From Symbiodinium kawagutii (Eukaryota; Sar; Dinophyceae; Suessiales; Symbiodiniaceae): 64,000 nucleotides of DNA. The translations under genes were made by a program, and so were the position numbers. Below are positions 41,701-64,000 of this stretch, in pieces; within the stretch, counting starts at the first letter, position 1, and the number at the start of each line of letters is the position of its first letter. The stretch lies in the NCBI GenBank assembly GCA_009767595.1, contig VSDK01016458.1, forward strand, positions 9,268 to 73,267, given 5' to 3'. A model generated the notes under the pieces. The model ran no database searches and was not told the origin of the DNA. It saw only the letters and a program-made list of their open reading frames with translations.

Positions 41701-42516
41701 ACTATATCATGATATAGCAACGAGCTACGTTTAATAGTCATATACCAAATATGTATAGCTATAGGTTGTAGTGCAGTATTGTAAAACAACTACATTCCAT
41801 ACAACAAATGCTATAATGTTTTGGTACAGCAACTCTATTCCAGGCTATCATATAAGAACTAACCATATACCATCAACTAACTACATAAAACAAGCTGATA
41901 TAATGTAGAATAATAGTACCACTAAACTATCATACCATATATATATAGCGCAATTATACAGAGATACCATTATACCATATACCAACATGAAATATATGTA
42001 ACATACCATATACGTACATAATGCACAGATGTAACATACCATATATGTAACAACATCAAATATATGTAACATACCATATATATATATATACAATACTTTG
42101 GTATGTCACATATATTTTTTGCTATAAATATGCCAAATATATCATCCCTACCACTAACCATTGTTTTCCCTATAGTTTTGTTGGTGGAAATCCCCCATTG
42201 GCTGGTTGATTAACTGCTTGACCCATATAGCCATATATAGCTGGTATATCCCCAAGCTAGTTGCTAGGCAGGTTATCCCCTATTATTAACAACTAGCATA
42301 TAACCCTTGGTAATATATATAGCTGGTTATCCCCTATAGTAGCCACATATAGCTGGTTATCCCATGGTTATCCCCTATTATTAACCAGCTAAACCCTTGG
42401 TTGGTGAACTGCTTGACCAGGTCGCTCGCCATATCATCAACAGATCTACCGACCTTCATTGCTCTGCATCGCCTCTTGGTCGCTTCGAAGAGCTGTCGCA
42501 AGGCATAGCCGGGGAC
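19913..42516 (-). CDS. Tandem GAF-domain protein
   Basis: Two complete GAF domains (small-molecule binding, often cyclic nucleotides) can be threaded from phased exons. Upstream: 42454-42516, 40471-40561. GAF-A: 39891-39969 (LNCDRISLFIYDK), 32126-32162, 31247-31310 (GQGIAGKVF), 29772-29807 (YKDARFDQSF), 29150-29163, 28727-28815 (AFPIVDFEGSCLGVIQAINK), 28450-28547. GAF-B: 27421-27485 (RADRCTVFLVDE), 26388-26435, 25328-25396 (IPKSQGIAGECA), 24997-25040 (YEDARFNPEFDEKTG), 24167-24245, 23816-23873, then 22370-22432. The tail is 20186-20230 and 19913-19958, ending NQVIEEEED and TGA. Exons are missing near 41, 28 and 20.3-22.3 kb. No phosphodiesterase, cyclase or kinase motif was found after GAF-B, so it may be a regulatory or scaffold protein. 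Donors among the placed exons: GT 6, GC 5, GA 5. The exon at 32126-32162 is placed by phase and position only. Confidence 0.8.
19967..20072. repeat. MITE-like family A, diverged copy
   Basis: GGGGTACCCCCAGTTATC on one side and TTTTTGGGGGGTAAAC then CCACCATTTTGAG on the other. It lies in the last intron of the GAF gene. The ends are diverged and the limits are approximate. Confidence 0.45.
21078..21178. repeat. MITE-like family A copy
   Basis: Begins ATGAGGGTACCCAATAAAATGG and ends GGGGTCCACCTTATTGTG then AAAAACACCC. It lies in the GAF gene 3' part between exons. Confidence 0.5.
23664..23722. repeat. (TA)n/(GATATA)n microsatellite
   Basis: AT-rich dinucleotide run with GATATA units in the intron between exons 23816 and 22432 of the GAF gene. 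Confidence 0.9.
24326..24430. repeat. MITE-like family A, well-preserved copy
   Basis: The left end is GGGGTGTTTCTCAGTGCAGG and the right end is GGGGGTACCCCAATTTTC then AAGAAACACC. The interior reads ATGGTTTACTGAAAATGG, the same ATGGTTTA core seen in other copies. It sits 80 bp upstream (on the minus strand) of the exon at 24167-24245. Confidence 0.75.
25208..25261. repeat. Short direct repeat, two copies
   Basis: CTCAGGAAAGGTTTCCCCTCAA is followed after a few bases by CTCAGGAAAGGTTTTCCCTCAA. Two copies of about 22 bp lie in an intron of the GAF gene. Confidence 0.85.
27137..27262. repeat. (CAA)n/(CAG)n microsatellite
   Basis: A run of AAC/CAA units with an internal CAGCAG stretch at about 27214-27234. 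It reads as poly-Asn/Ser in the plus-strand frame but lies in a minus-strand intron of the GAF gene (between exons 27421 and 26435), so coding is unlikely. Confidence 0.95.
27918..28290. repeat. Purine tract of GAAA, GCAAGAAA and GAGAAA blocks
   Basis: About 370 bp of nearly pure purine on the plus strand: (GA)n first, then GAAA units, a block of GCAAGAAA units, GAGAAA units, a second block of GCAAGAAA units, and a final block of GAGAAA units. On the gene (minus) strand this is a long pyrimidine tract, ending about 160 bp downstream of the exon 28450-28547. Confidence 0.95.
29218..29304. repeat. Inverted-repeat family B copy
   Basis: The left end is TAACCTGGAAGCTGAAAATC and the right end is GATTTTCCACTTCCAGG then TTCGTTTACC, a clear inverted repeat of about 25 bp with a 30-40 bp centre. 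The copy at 30118 matches it closely at both ends. Confidence 0.75.
30117..30228. repeat. Inverted-repeat family B copy
   Basis: GTAAACTAACCTGGAAGC then TGAGAATCCCAATTTTG on the left, and GGATTTTCCACTTCCAGG then GTGGTTTGCC on the right. It shares both ends and the spacing pattern with the copy at 29218, 0.9 kb away in the same intron (29807-31247) of the GAF gene, apart from the micro-exon boundary between them. Confidence 0.75.
33300..33895. repeat. A-rich low-complexity tract (AAATAAATC)n
   Basis: About 600 bp dominated by A with AAATAAATCAATAAA-type units and very little G or C. It lies within the large 7.7-kb intron of the GAF gene, next to the exon-like block at 33935-33994. It could be an old poly-A-like or satellite expansion. 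Confidence 0.9.
33935..38627 (-). CDS. Unidentified exons nested in the large GAF-gene intron
   Basis: Five minus-strand blocks look coding: 38530-38627, 38032-38177, about 37680-37759, 35913-35985 and 33935-33994. The first three join in phase (GT donors, AG acceptors) and read a helical, charged segment with TGLLADSLLLQ, ILQRIQVLEGLLEHEQ and EMTKLIDEQELRRDRFARRL. The fourth reads HASLYWQTDGEEVTAADVL and the fifth KSEKGVESLHELCAQIQ; their joins are not fixed. They lie between two exons that otherwise form one GAF domain, so they are either a separate gene inside the intron, an inserted gene fragment, or alternative exons. I do not recognise a family, and no start or stop codon is assigned. 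Confidence 0.4.
35697..35802. repeat. (TGTC)n flanked by (TATG)n microsatellite
   Basis: TATG units, then about 12 TGTC units, then TATG units again. It lies inside the 7.7-kb intron of the GAF gene. Confidence 0.97.
37360..37595. repeat. Minisatellite, about 63-bp unit, four copies
   Basis: The motif TAATATGACATGACCTG followed by ATGTTGTGGATGACATCAA and CCACCAGGCCCC recurs with starts near 37385, 37448, 37510 and 37572, so the unit is 62-63 bp. The last two copies are more diverged. Confidence 0.88.
38931..39072. repeat. Minisatellite, about 49-bp unit
   Basis: GACCTGTTTACAAATGCA then GTGTGACCTGGCTGGGCAA recurs with starts near 38931, 38965, 39014 and 39063. The first unit is short (34 bp) and the others are 49 bp apart. 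Confidence 0.85.
39401..39441. repeat. (CTATGATGA)n short tandem repeat
   Basis: Nine-base units CTATGATGA repeat about four times. In a plus frame this gives an Asp/Tyr-rich string ending in a stop at about 39501, but in context it is most likely a simple repeat in a minus-strand intron. Confidence 0.8.
39495..39775. repeat. AT-rich (TA)n/(CATA)n tract
   Basis: TATACATA, (TA)n and ATATTTATA units make up about 280 bp just downstream (on the minus strand) of the GAF-A exon at 39891-39969. Confidence 0.9.
40163..40264. repeat. MITE-like family A copy
   Basis: GAACCCCAAAAGTGGATGG on the left, the ATGGTTTATTGCTACAAATGG interior, and GGGGTACCCTAAACTTAC then TTGAGAAACCACCATAT on the right. A further isolated end, ATATGGTGGTTTCTCAAG, lies at about 40364-40380. 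Confidence 0.65.
41230..42110. other. AT-rich non-coding stretch with ACCATATATGTAACAT units
   Basis: Nearly 900 bp with many ATAACTATAGTA-type motifs, then about five diverged copies of ACCATATATGTAACAT between 41,985 and 42,085. There is no exon-like segment. It lies in a 5' intron of the GAF gene. Confidence 0.75.
42250..42405. repeat. Repeated CTGGTTATCCCCTAT motif
   Basis: GCTGGTTATCCCCTAT or variants occurs about four times in 150 bp, with the inverted form GGTTAATAATAGGGG hinted at around 42,285. It resembles the AACCAGGGGTATCCCCT loop of the hairpin at 1201. It borders the candidate exon 42454-42516. Confidence 0.5.
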
Positions 42517-42599
42517 CTGTCAGGCGCGCTGCGCGGCCCATGGATGGCCCGGCTGGTGCACCCGTGGCTGGTGGAATGGCCAGGGACGGTGATGGTGGA

Positions 42600-44840
42600 G
42601 TGCTGGTTGATGATGGTTGAAATGAATGGTGGATGATGCCTGATGATAGTTGACTAATGATGTCTGTTATATAATGACTGATAATCATAATGGTTGATAA
42701 TGGTTGATAGCAGTTGAAGGTTGGTTGATGATGGTTCTATGGCGAGTTGGGGCAAGCAGTTCAGCAGTGGTTATCGATGGCACTCCAGGGGTACAGGGTG
42801 GACTGACCCACAGCCATAGAGCTGCTTAATGGAATCATAGCCATAGTTTGAGGTTGGAAATGCCGTGGTCAAGTATATACTGATGATGTTTATTGATGAC
42901 AAATAGTGGTTGATTATGGGACACAATAACGCGTATGGTCAATAGATGTTCATAGCTCATAATGCTTGTCGATGACTCTGGTAGACCGGGATGATGTGTA
43001 TCCAATATTGTATAATGATGGCGGGTAAGAACTAATGATGTTCATTGATGATTGATGATTGATTATGGTTGTGTACTGTGAATCTAGGTTGATGATGATT
43101 GTTAATGGTTGACAATTGCTCGATGATGCTTCACTATGATTGATGGTTCATTCGTGGTTACTACTTGTTGGTGATGATCACTAATGGTCATATCCTGCTT
43201 CATGATAGGGGTTCATAGAGATGATAAGTGCTCAGTGATGATGATTCACCATCTATCATACTAGATTGCTTACTTCCTCTCAACTGACGGTTAATGTTGG
43301 GTACGGGTGGTTGCAAAAATGCAAATGGTTGAAAATAAGAAACGGTTGACCATTAGATAATTCTAACCATTAATGAGGGTTGACCATTGGCATCGCTAAT
43401 TGGGGGTTACTGATGGGTTAACCTTATTCATCTATTACTCTCATTAGTAAGGAAAAAAATCTAGTGAGGGTGGATAAGGTTAACCTCATGTAACCCTTGT
43501 AACCCTCTTGTTAACAAGATGCCTTGTACGTGTTGATAATTCATCATTGGTTCCAGGATGATTTAGCGGATCTGCTGATCCCCAAGAACCAGCGTCCAAG
43601 GAGTTGGCTGCAGTTGACATCAAATACGTAGCTTGAAAAGAGTTCCTCGTTGAGTGTCCTGGTTGACTATGGCCTCTGTTTACATCTTGACCTTCAGGGA
43701 CATCATTTTTTGAATGAGAAATGGTTAGTCCTTGGTTGGAGCTGAAAAGTTGAAATCAACTTGGAAGGGCATATTTTGCTGAGATGTTTCATGATGGTCC
43801 GTCATGCTGTCGACAAACACCTCAATGATGGCACTCCATGGCACTCTCTAGTAGTGAATCACTGGTTCATACTGGTGGGTGGCTAACAAGCACATCTGGC
43901 TAATGATTCACAGCCCACAAGGAGAAGAATGGCAGCTCATAGTGATTGACAATTGTTCACAGTGGATGGCTAATCATCGTTCACTTGGATGTTCTTTGGA
44001 CTTGACCGACAGAAATCTTTGATACGGGTGGTTTCTCAAAATAGGGCTGCCCAGGGGGTAGACATCACTGGCTCCGGGTTTTGCACCTTGGTTGCCACCT
44101 CCACCAAATGGGCCTGAAGCCAAGTGGGATGACCACGATAACCAGGTCACCTAGTGATATAAATGCAACAACATCAGGTTGTTGCTCCTCGGAGCTAATC
44201 AGGCTTGCAATCAAGTTGCGAAGCGTGATCCCGTCAAATTATGTTTGTTTCTACCACGGTTTAATCTCGTGCTCGAGTGGTATCATTACTTGACATACTT
44301 GCATCTTGCATTCAAAATCAAAAAATGCTGAAGCTAGGTATTGTCATATCCACTATACATCAACTTGTCTTCCTAGTTGCATCAATTTCCCTAACCTCAA
44401 CTTGCATCAGGCACCCCAAAAAGGACACTGGTCAGCAAATGTTTTCTTTATGAAAAGGTCTTGAGATTGAAGCTATCCTGTTGGGATTTGGGGGCGAAAT
44501 GATAAACACGTCCCATCTGTCAGGTCACCAATTAAAATTTAGAAAATGTACCTGAACTGCATGTTCGATCTGCATTGTTGGCTGCCTCTACTGCAGGTTG
44601 TTTGAAAAGGATCCCCATGTCGGCGATAGCGAGGCTTCATAGACCAGGTTGTATAGAGTTCTTCTCCCCAACCCAGAGCACCCAAAATCCCGACGCTGTT
44701 TTCACACGCACAGTTCGCCAGCACACTCAGTTGCCCGAGTGTGGAACGGCCACGCAAGTGTTGTGATGACGCGTTCTGCCAGCAAGTTGGTATGCTGGAT
44801 CAACACGTTGTATCTTCAGCACGCTCAGCACAATTGGCTA
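42600..44840. other. Spacer between the GAF gene and alpha-tubulin
   Basis: Low-complexity GATGATTGATGG sequence fills 42.6-43.2 kb. At 44,027-44,056 there is one half of a MITE-like family A element (GGTGGTTTCTCAAAATAGGG). No exon was recognised; the 5' end of the GAF gene and its promoter should lie somewhere here. Confidence 0.45.
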
Positions 44841-44847
44841 AGAGCGT

Positions 44848-59170
<14,323 letters not shown>

Positions 59171-61900
59171 CTTGGGCGCTGGCAAAGTTCCCCCTGTTCA
59201 AAGGCACACAGGGCCATGGATGATGAACTACGGCCAAGGACAAGTATAGAGTTCTGGAGCATCCTTGTCATCATGAGCGGCAACCCCTATCAGCAACCAA
59301 GTTTCGAGCCATCATTAACCACTACAAGAGCGTATGCGCAAACACCAGCGATGATCTGCGGGGACTATCGATAGATATTTACAATCAGGCTGGGTCCATG
59401 TCAATAAACGCCATATTAACTTTATACGAACAGGATAGCAACCATAAAGGAACAACTGTTAGACTAGGAAACAACTAAGCAGAATCTAAAATCGTAGGTT
59501 TTTTTCAGAAACAACTACTGTACAATCTAGCCCACAAACAATCATCAAAATGGGGACATTAGAGATATAACTATAGCAATATGGCGATGGTTCAGTAGAT
59601 CACTGAAATCGGGTCGGTGACTATTTCTGTGAACTTCTTATGGGTGGTCAAGTCATCTGCAACGGGCATCACCAATTCCAAAATCATCCGGCAAGAGAGA
59701 GTGCTGGGTATAAACTAGTATCTGCATTTGCAAAAACATGCACGATGTGTTTGCATAGATATGTTCGATATAAAAAAATTTATATAATGTATAATTACAT
59801 ATCTACAATTATATACATACATGTATGGGTGTCGGTGTGGGTGTGCGTCATATACACATATACGTACATTATGTATGTAAGTCTCCCTTTATTAGGCAGG
59901 GGACTGACTACCGTACTCCCGCATTGATATTGCATATGGTCAACTGCCATCTTTTCAAAATGGTACATGGTGACAGTGCTTGACTTTCAACGACGGCGAT
60001 CACCGATTCGCACTCGCAACCACAACACAACCTACAAGCCACACTCCCTGCAGGCAACTCTCTACAACCACTACAACGAGCAGGACAAGGACGAGGACGA
60101 CAGCAACGACAAAATTGAATGGGAGGGGTTTGTTGCGGGCGCGGGATTTTGATGAGTTTGAGCTTATTTACAGAAATTGCCTTTTCTTAAATCAGGTACC
60201 TTTATGTAATATGTTTAAACATTGTAAGGTGGTGTATTGAATGGCTTGTGTAGTACTTGGCTATGGCGATGAAAATTGGTAATGTCTCAGCTTTCTGGGT
60301 ACATGGAATTGATGAGCCCTTGTGCAGCATTTGTATTTCCATTATGTTCTACACATTTTGTAATATGTGCATAGGTGGCTATTGCGCTGATTGGATACAG
60401 TCATAAATGGATTTTTGAGCTGTTCACGTAAGCCAAGGTGAGAGTCTTATTATGTACTAGCCAGCATCTATTAGGTAATACTACATGCATTATTTGTAGT
60501 ATTGCTTTGTATGGGGATGAGTGGATGTTGTTTAAATACATTGGGGTAATTAGATTAGCATTCCTTTATAATATATTGCTTTTTAAACGCAGAGTACAGT
60601 TGCTATTTAGACTATATTGTCTTTATACTGAGTCGAAAGTTCAGGCAGTTTTATACGTTTCCGTTTGTTCAGGGTACAGTTCCAATTTGGATTTTAAATT
60701 TCTGTATACTGAATTGAAAACCATTGGCTTGACATTACCTTTTCACTTTCTATTTTAGGTTTACTATTAGCTAGGATTGCAATATTTTTGTTATTATACA
60801 CATAGTGTTAAGATATATAACGACGTAATTATTTAGATGCATGTAAATTATTTCCACCATCTGATATAGCTCCCAAAGGACTTTTGAAAATAATTCACAA
60901 TAACTATAGCAACCATTATTACAATTGACACATGGCTAAAGTAGTCCTCTATGGAGTCCTTCCGTCAGAGCCCGATTGGGGTGACAAAACCTTGACACAC
61001 CCAATGCCTCCTTCGCCAACAATTTGATTCGGCTTTTTGAAGATGGAGTCCAAGTTCCCGAGTCAAATTATACAAAATGATTTTGCAACACTTCAACAAA
61101 GATTCAACCACCAACCTGGGGTTTCCAAACGGTTTGCGAGGTTGGTGACACAGGAATTTATGCTTCCGTCCTGGCTATGAAGAGCCGTCCTATTTAAGGA
61201 AGGCCAGGTTTGGTGTTTTGCTGGATTCCACATTTCCCTCTCGCCCTATGCAAGGCTATGGCCTTATCGACTGTACCAGGAAGTGCCACCTATGCTCAAG
61301 GGAAGAATTTGGATATCATTAACCAGCACCTTGCAATGAAATCCGTTGGCCAATGATTCAACATGTGGGAGCTACTATGACTTCATCATTTAATGATCTA
61401 CAGGTGGACGTGGTAGACCAAACCAGCGACCCGAAAAGCATCAAAACACAATGGAACGCACCGGTCCATGGAACCAAAAGTTTGAATCCCAATCTGAACG
61501 CGTGAAGCTGAGAGCTCCAAAATGCGATCAAATGATTGTTAAAAAACTAGACTTCTGCCTGGAACGCGCTAGGCCGCTAGGTCAAACGTATTCTGCTTTT
61601 CTAGGTTTCCAAACCAGACTTCGGCAAGGAACGTGGTATATGTCACACACTTGAACGCAAAACGGTAACGACTTCCGCTTCATGGGTTCCCGCAACTAAA
61701 TGAGATGAAAAGTTGTGGTTCGCGGCAACGTCTTCACCCAACTGTAAGGAGTGGTTCAACATGGACGGCAGTGCTCCGTGGAGGAAGACTGGCACCTCCA
61801 CTTGCCCCAGCCCGTTCAAGCCTGGGGGGTCACCACTCTTGCAAGTTCAGGTCGGGCCTCACCAGAACGGGTTTGCATAGATTCGGCACACACGTGGCGC
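59171..61900. other. Region upstream of the placed tubulin exons
   Basis: No tubulin exon was recognised here although residues 1-51 should lie upstream. It contains AT-rich microsatellite sequence at 59.75-59.88 kb, the exon-like plus-strand block at 59967-60152 (separate entry), and a T-rich stretch at 60.2-60.95 kb. The T-rich part has only a weak open frame (60438-60758) with no recognisable domain. Confidence 0.4.
59967..60152 (+). other. Possible plus-strand terminal exon, acidic end
   Basis: A GC-richer block between AT-rich flanks reads RRRSPIRTRNHNTTYKPH, then NEQDKDEDDSNDKIEWEG and a stop. It is followed by 800 bp of T-rich sequence that could be a 3' untranslated region. It would be the only gene on the plus strand, and it lies where tubulin 5' exons are expected. 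No family is recognised, and no upstream exon was found. Confidence 0.25.
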
Positions 61901-61923
61901 CTTGGCATGTCATGTGGTGTGAT

Positions 61924-61950
61924 GAGTCTCTCTCTCTCTCTCTCTCTCGT
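61924..61950. repeat. (CT)n microsatellite
   Basis: GAGTCTCTCTCTCTCTCTCT-type run of about 12 units in unassigned sequence. Confidence 0.95.
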
Positions 61951-64000
61951 TTTATCCGAGCCTTTCTAGTAAAGGCGTCGCTGCTAGCGCTGTGGTTCTT
62001 CTAGCAAACTTGAAATCGTATCCTGGGCGGTCTTTGGGTATGCGCTTACATGAAGCATGCAAAATCACGCAAATGCTTCATGGAATACTGTGCAACACAA
62101 CGGGAAAAAACACCAGCATCATCAACTTTAGCAAACTGGCCTTCAATAAGTCTCAGTCTCTTGATTGTGCTTGGAGATGGTCTCTCTACTGATCGATGTG
62201 TGATGGACCTGGTGAAGCCATGATAATTTCTATTGCCTTTACTTAAGGAACAATGGTTTCCCATCAAGTCCTGGAGGAAAAGGAGCAAATACTGCAATAG
62301 TATGCTACGAACTCAGTGGGCATTAGGCTGCGTTGGGCCATAGGCATGCATACCACACACATGTTCGCGCTGATCGTAGGTCTTGACTCGGCACAGGAGT
62401 GCGCGGATGACTTGTTTCAAGTCCTTAACGGTGACCATCGTGGACCGTGGCTTAATGTGGAAGACTGCAAGTACGGCGCTTCCGCGTGTGTAGGGATGGT
62501 GGTGCCATGGCTAAGGTTCGTTCAGACCAACATTGTTAAAAAAGATCCCACTGCGATCTAAGGCTTGCTATGCTAACGAGGCACGCGCCGCTTTTATCTC
62601 AGGCCAAAGCTACACATGGCCTGCCATGGAGGCTCACTTTGATTGAACATGATCAAACTGCACCAAGATGTTGAAAAATATCATTGATCATTTGTCCTAA
62701 AGATGAGGCTCAAGCTCGGAGTCGCTTTTGGAAGACAAAGCTCATGCGAACACCCTAAGTTTTGACCCCAATTAATCGGTTTGATCTGGTGGATGCGCAG
62801 GCTGTATGCATTGCAAATGTGCCTTTGGATTGCTCCGTGCATTGCTGACTAAGACTACACGTGCTTGCAAGATGCCCATAAATCTGACCAAAGTGAGCCG
62901 ACTCGCTAAGCCCAGCGCGCGCGATGATTTGGCCCAGGGCACTGCTCATTTGACAGGATCTGTATGTGTTGGCGCACGGTTCGCAAATTCGTGATTTTTC
63001 GCACTGGTTTACACATTGTAACTGCTGGAAGGTATGAGCGGCTGTCAGCACATGGCGGTTACATTAAGAACACTGCCCTTCGCCCCGCCTGGCTGGGAAG
63101 AGGCAGGCCAAACACCTTCCACACATTGATGGGGGAATTCAACTCCCTGATCAACGCATTCCGGCACTGAGCTTGGCAGCAGTTCTCAACAGCGTCAAGC
63201 CCCAAGGGCGCATGGCACCACGTGCATTTCCTTTGCACCGCCATCGCTGTGAGCACAAACTCCAGCGGCCAAACGAAGATTTTACTGCATCAGAATCAGC
63301 ACGAATACCCGCAATAGCTTGATGACTCGAAAGTCTTGGTTTTGAACAAAAGCCCAAGCCGGCCAGAAACCTGACCACACCATCCCAGACTGGGAGGCAA
63401 GTGGTGGGGGACATGGGAAACAAATGAAAGGAAACTAGCCGGAGACCCAACCACAGCCTCCCAGACGAAGGCGGCCATTCCTTTGAAGCAGTAAGAACCC
63501 CTAACAGCAAACTGTTTGGGGAAACATGCCGCGAAAAGCATACAACACGACAAATTCCAACAGCCTGCCTTTGTCCCTTGGATTTTGTCGGGCTCCATTT
63601 GCTTCCAATCTTGGCATGTTTTGAAGCGTCTGAACATGTTGACACGCATGCTTTCCCCCAACTTCTGTTGAATCCGCGATGATAAGATTTCAAAATTTTG
63701 CTCAAGAGCAATCCTCTGACATTATGACATGTGATATCACGATGTTATGTCTCCTGACATACCACGATGCGTCATGGTAAATTCACGATACATGCTGCTG
63801 AGCATGGGTCATACGTGTGGACTTCTTCTTTTCTGCAGTTCGCAAAGTTGCCTATTCTGAGCTCGCCATGCTATCAGAAATCCCAAGACGTATTGCAACC
63901 CAAAGAACCAGGATGAATCATAGGATGATTATACTGACATACATCGACAGTACTGATCAAGATGCCTGTCAAAAGTCTAGGTTATGGAACATATGTAGGC
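61951..64000. other. Unassigned sequence at the right end
   Basis: Composition is ordinary (mixed GC) without the GATGGTT repeats typical of the introns. The longest open frame is a minus-strand one of 186 codons at 63151-63711, rich in Trp, Arg, Ser and Cys without a recognisable domain; its length alone does not make it a gene. Plus-strand frames are all short. It may be old transposon sequence or a long tubulin intron. Confidence 0.4.

Overview
The window looks like nuclear DNA of a dinoflagellate, probably a Symbiodiniaceae-like species. This is inferred from four signs. All four confidently built genes lie on the minus strand, one behind the other. Their short exons (14 to 172 nt) sit in introns of about 0.2 to 8 kb. 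Most introns start with GC or GA instead of GT and end AG|G. A block of TTTAGGG-type telomere repeats sits inside the array. I built the exons by hand by matching protein families and requiring the reading phase to carry across every join.

Layout, read on the plus-strand scale. (1) 0.4-2.2 kb: 3' part of an unidentified coiled-coil gene that runs off the left edge. (2) 4.9-16.0 kb: MOCS3/Uba4, the E1-like adenylyltransferase plus rhodanese sulfurtransferase of the molybdenum cofactor and tRNA thiolation pathways, 13 exons placed, N-terminus uncertain. (3) 16.7-19.9 kb: intergenic, with an interstitial telomeric block and a perfect short palindrome. (4) 19.9-42.5 kb: a gene for a tandem-GAF-domain protein. 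One of its introns (32.2-39.9 kb) is about 7.7 kb long and holds coding-like exons of a further unidentified gene on the same strand, plus two minisatellites. (5) 44.8-59.2 kb: alpha-tubulin, 12 exons placed, from about residue 52 to the stop; the first 51 codons are not visible. (6) 59.2-64 kb: mostly sequence I cannot assign.

The main discovery is at 52,295-59,134. A non-LTR (LINE-type) retrotransposon of 6,840 bp sits inside a 67-nt coding exon of alpha-tubulin and is flanked by a perfect 16-bp target-site duplication. Its ORFs carry, in order, an ORF1-like region, an OTU-type cysteine protease domain, three zinc-finger-like segments, a 2A-like NPGP motif, an APE endonuclease and a reverse transcriptase with a C-terminal CCHC finger. 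The reading frame changes twice, each time by +1. The duplicated target happens to supply a GT donor and an AG acceptor in the same phase, so removal of the whole element as an intron with one added His codon is conceivable but untested.

The introns also carry dispersed inverted-repeat elements. One MITE-like family has ends built on GGTGTTTCTCAAAAT and GGGGTACCCC and occurs about ten times; a second family is built on GGTAAAC...CCTGGAAG; and there are two hairpin elements near the left end. There is a 17-base N gap at 48,500.
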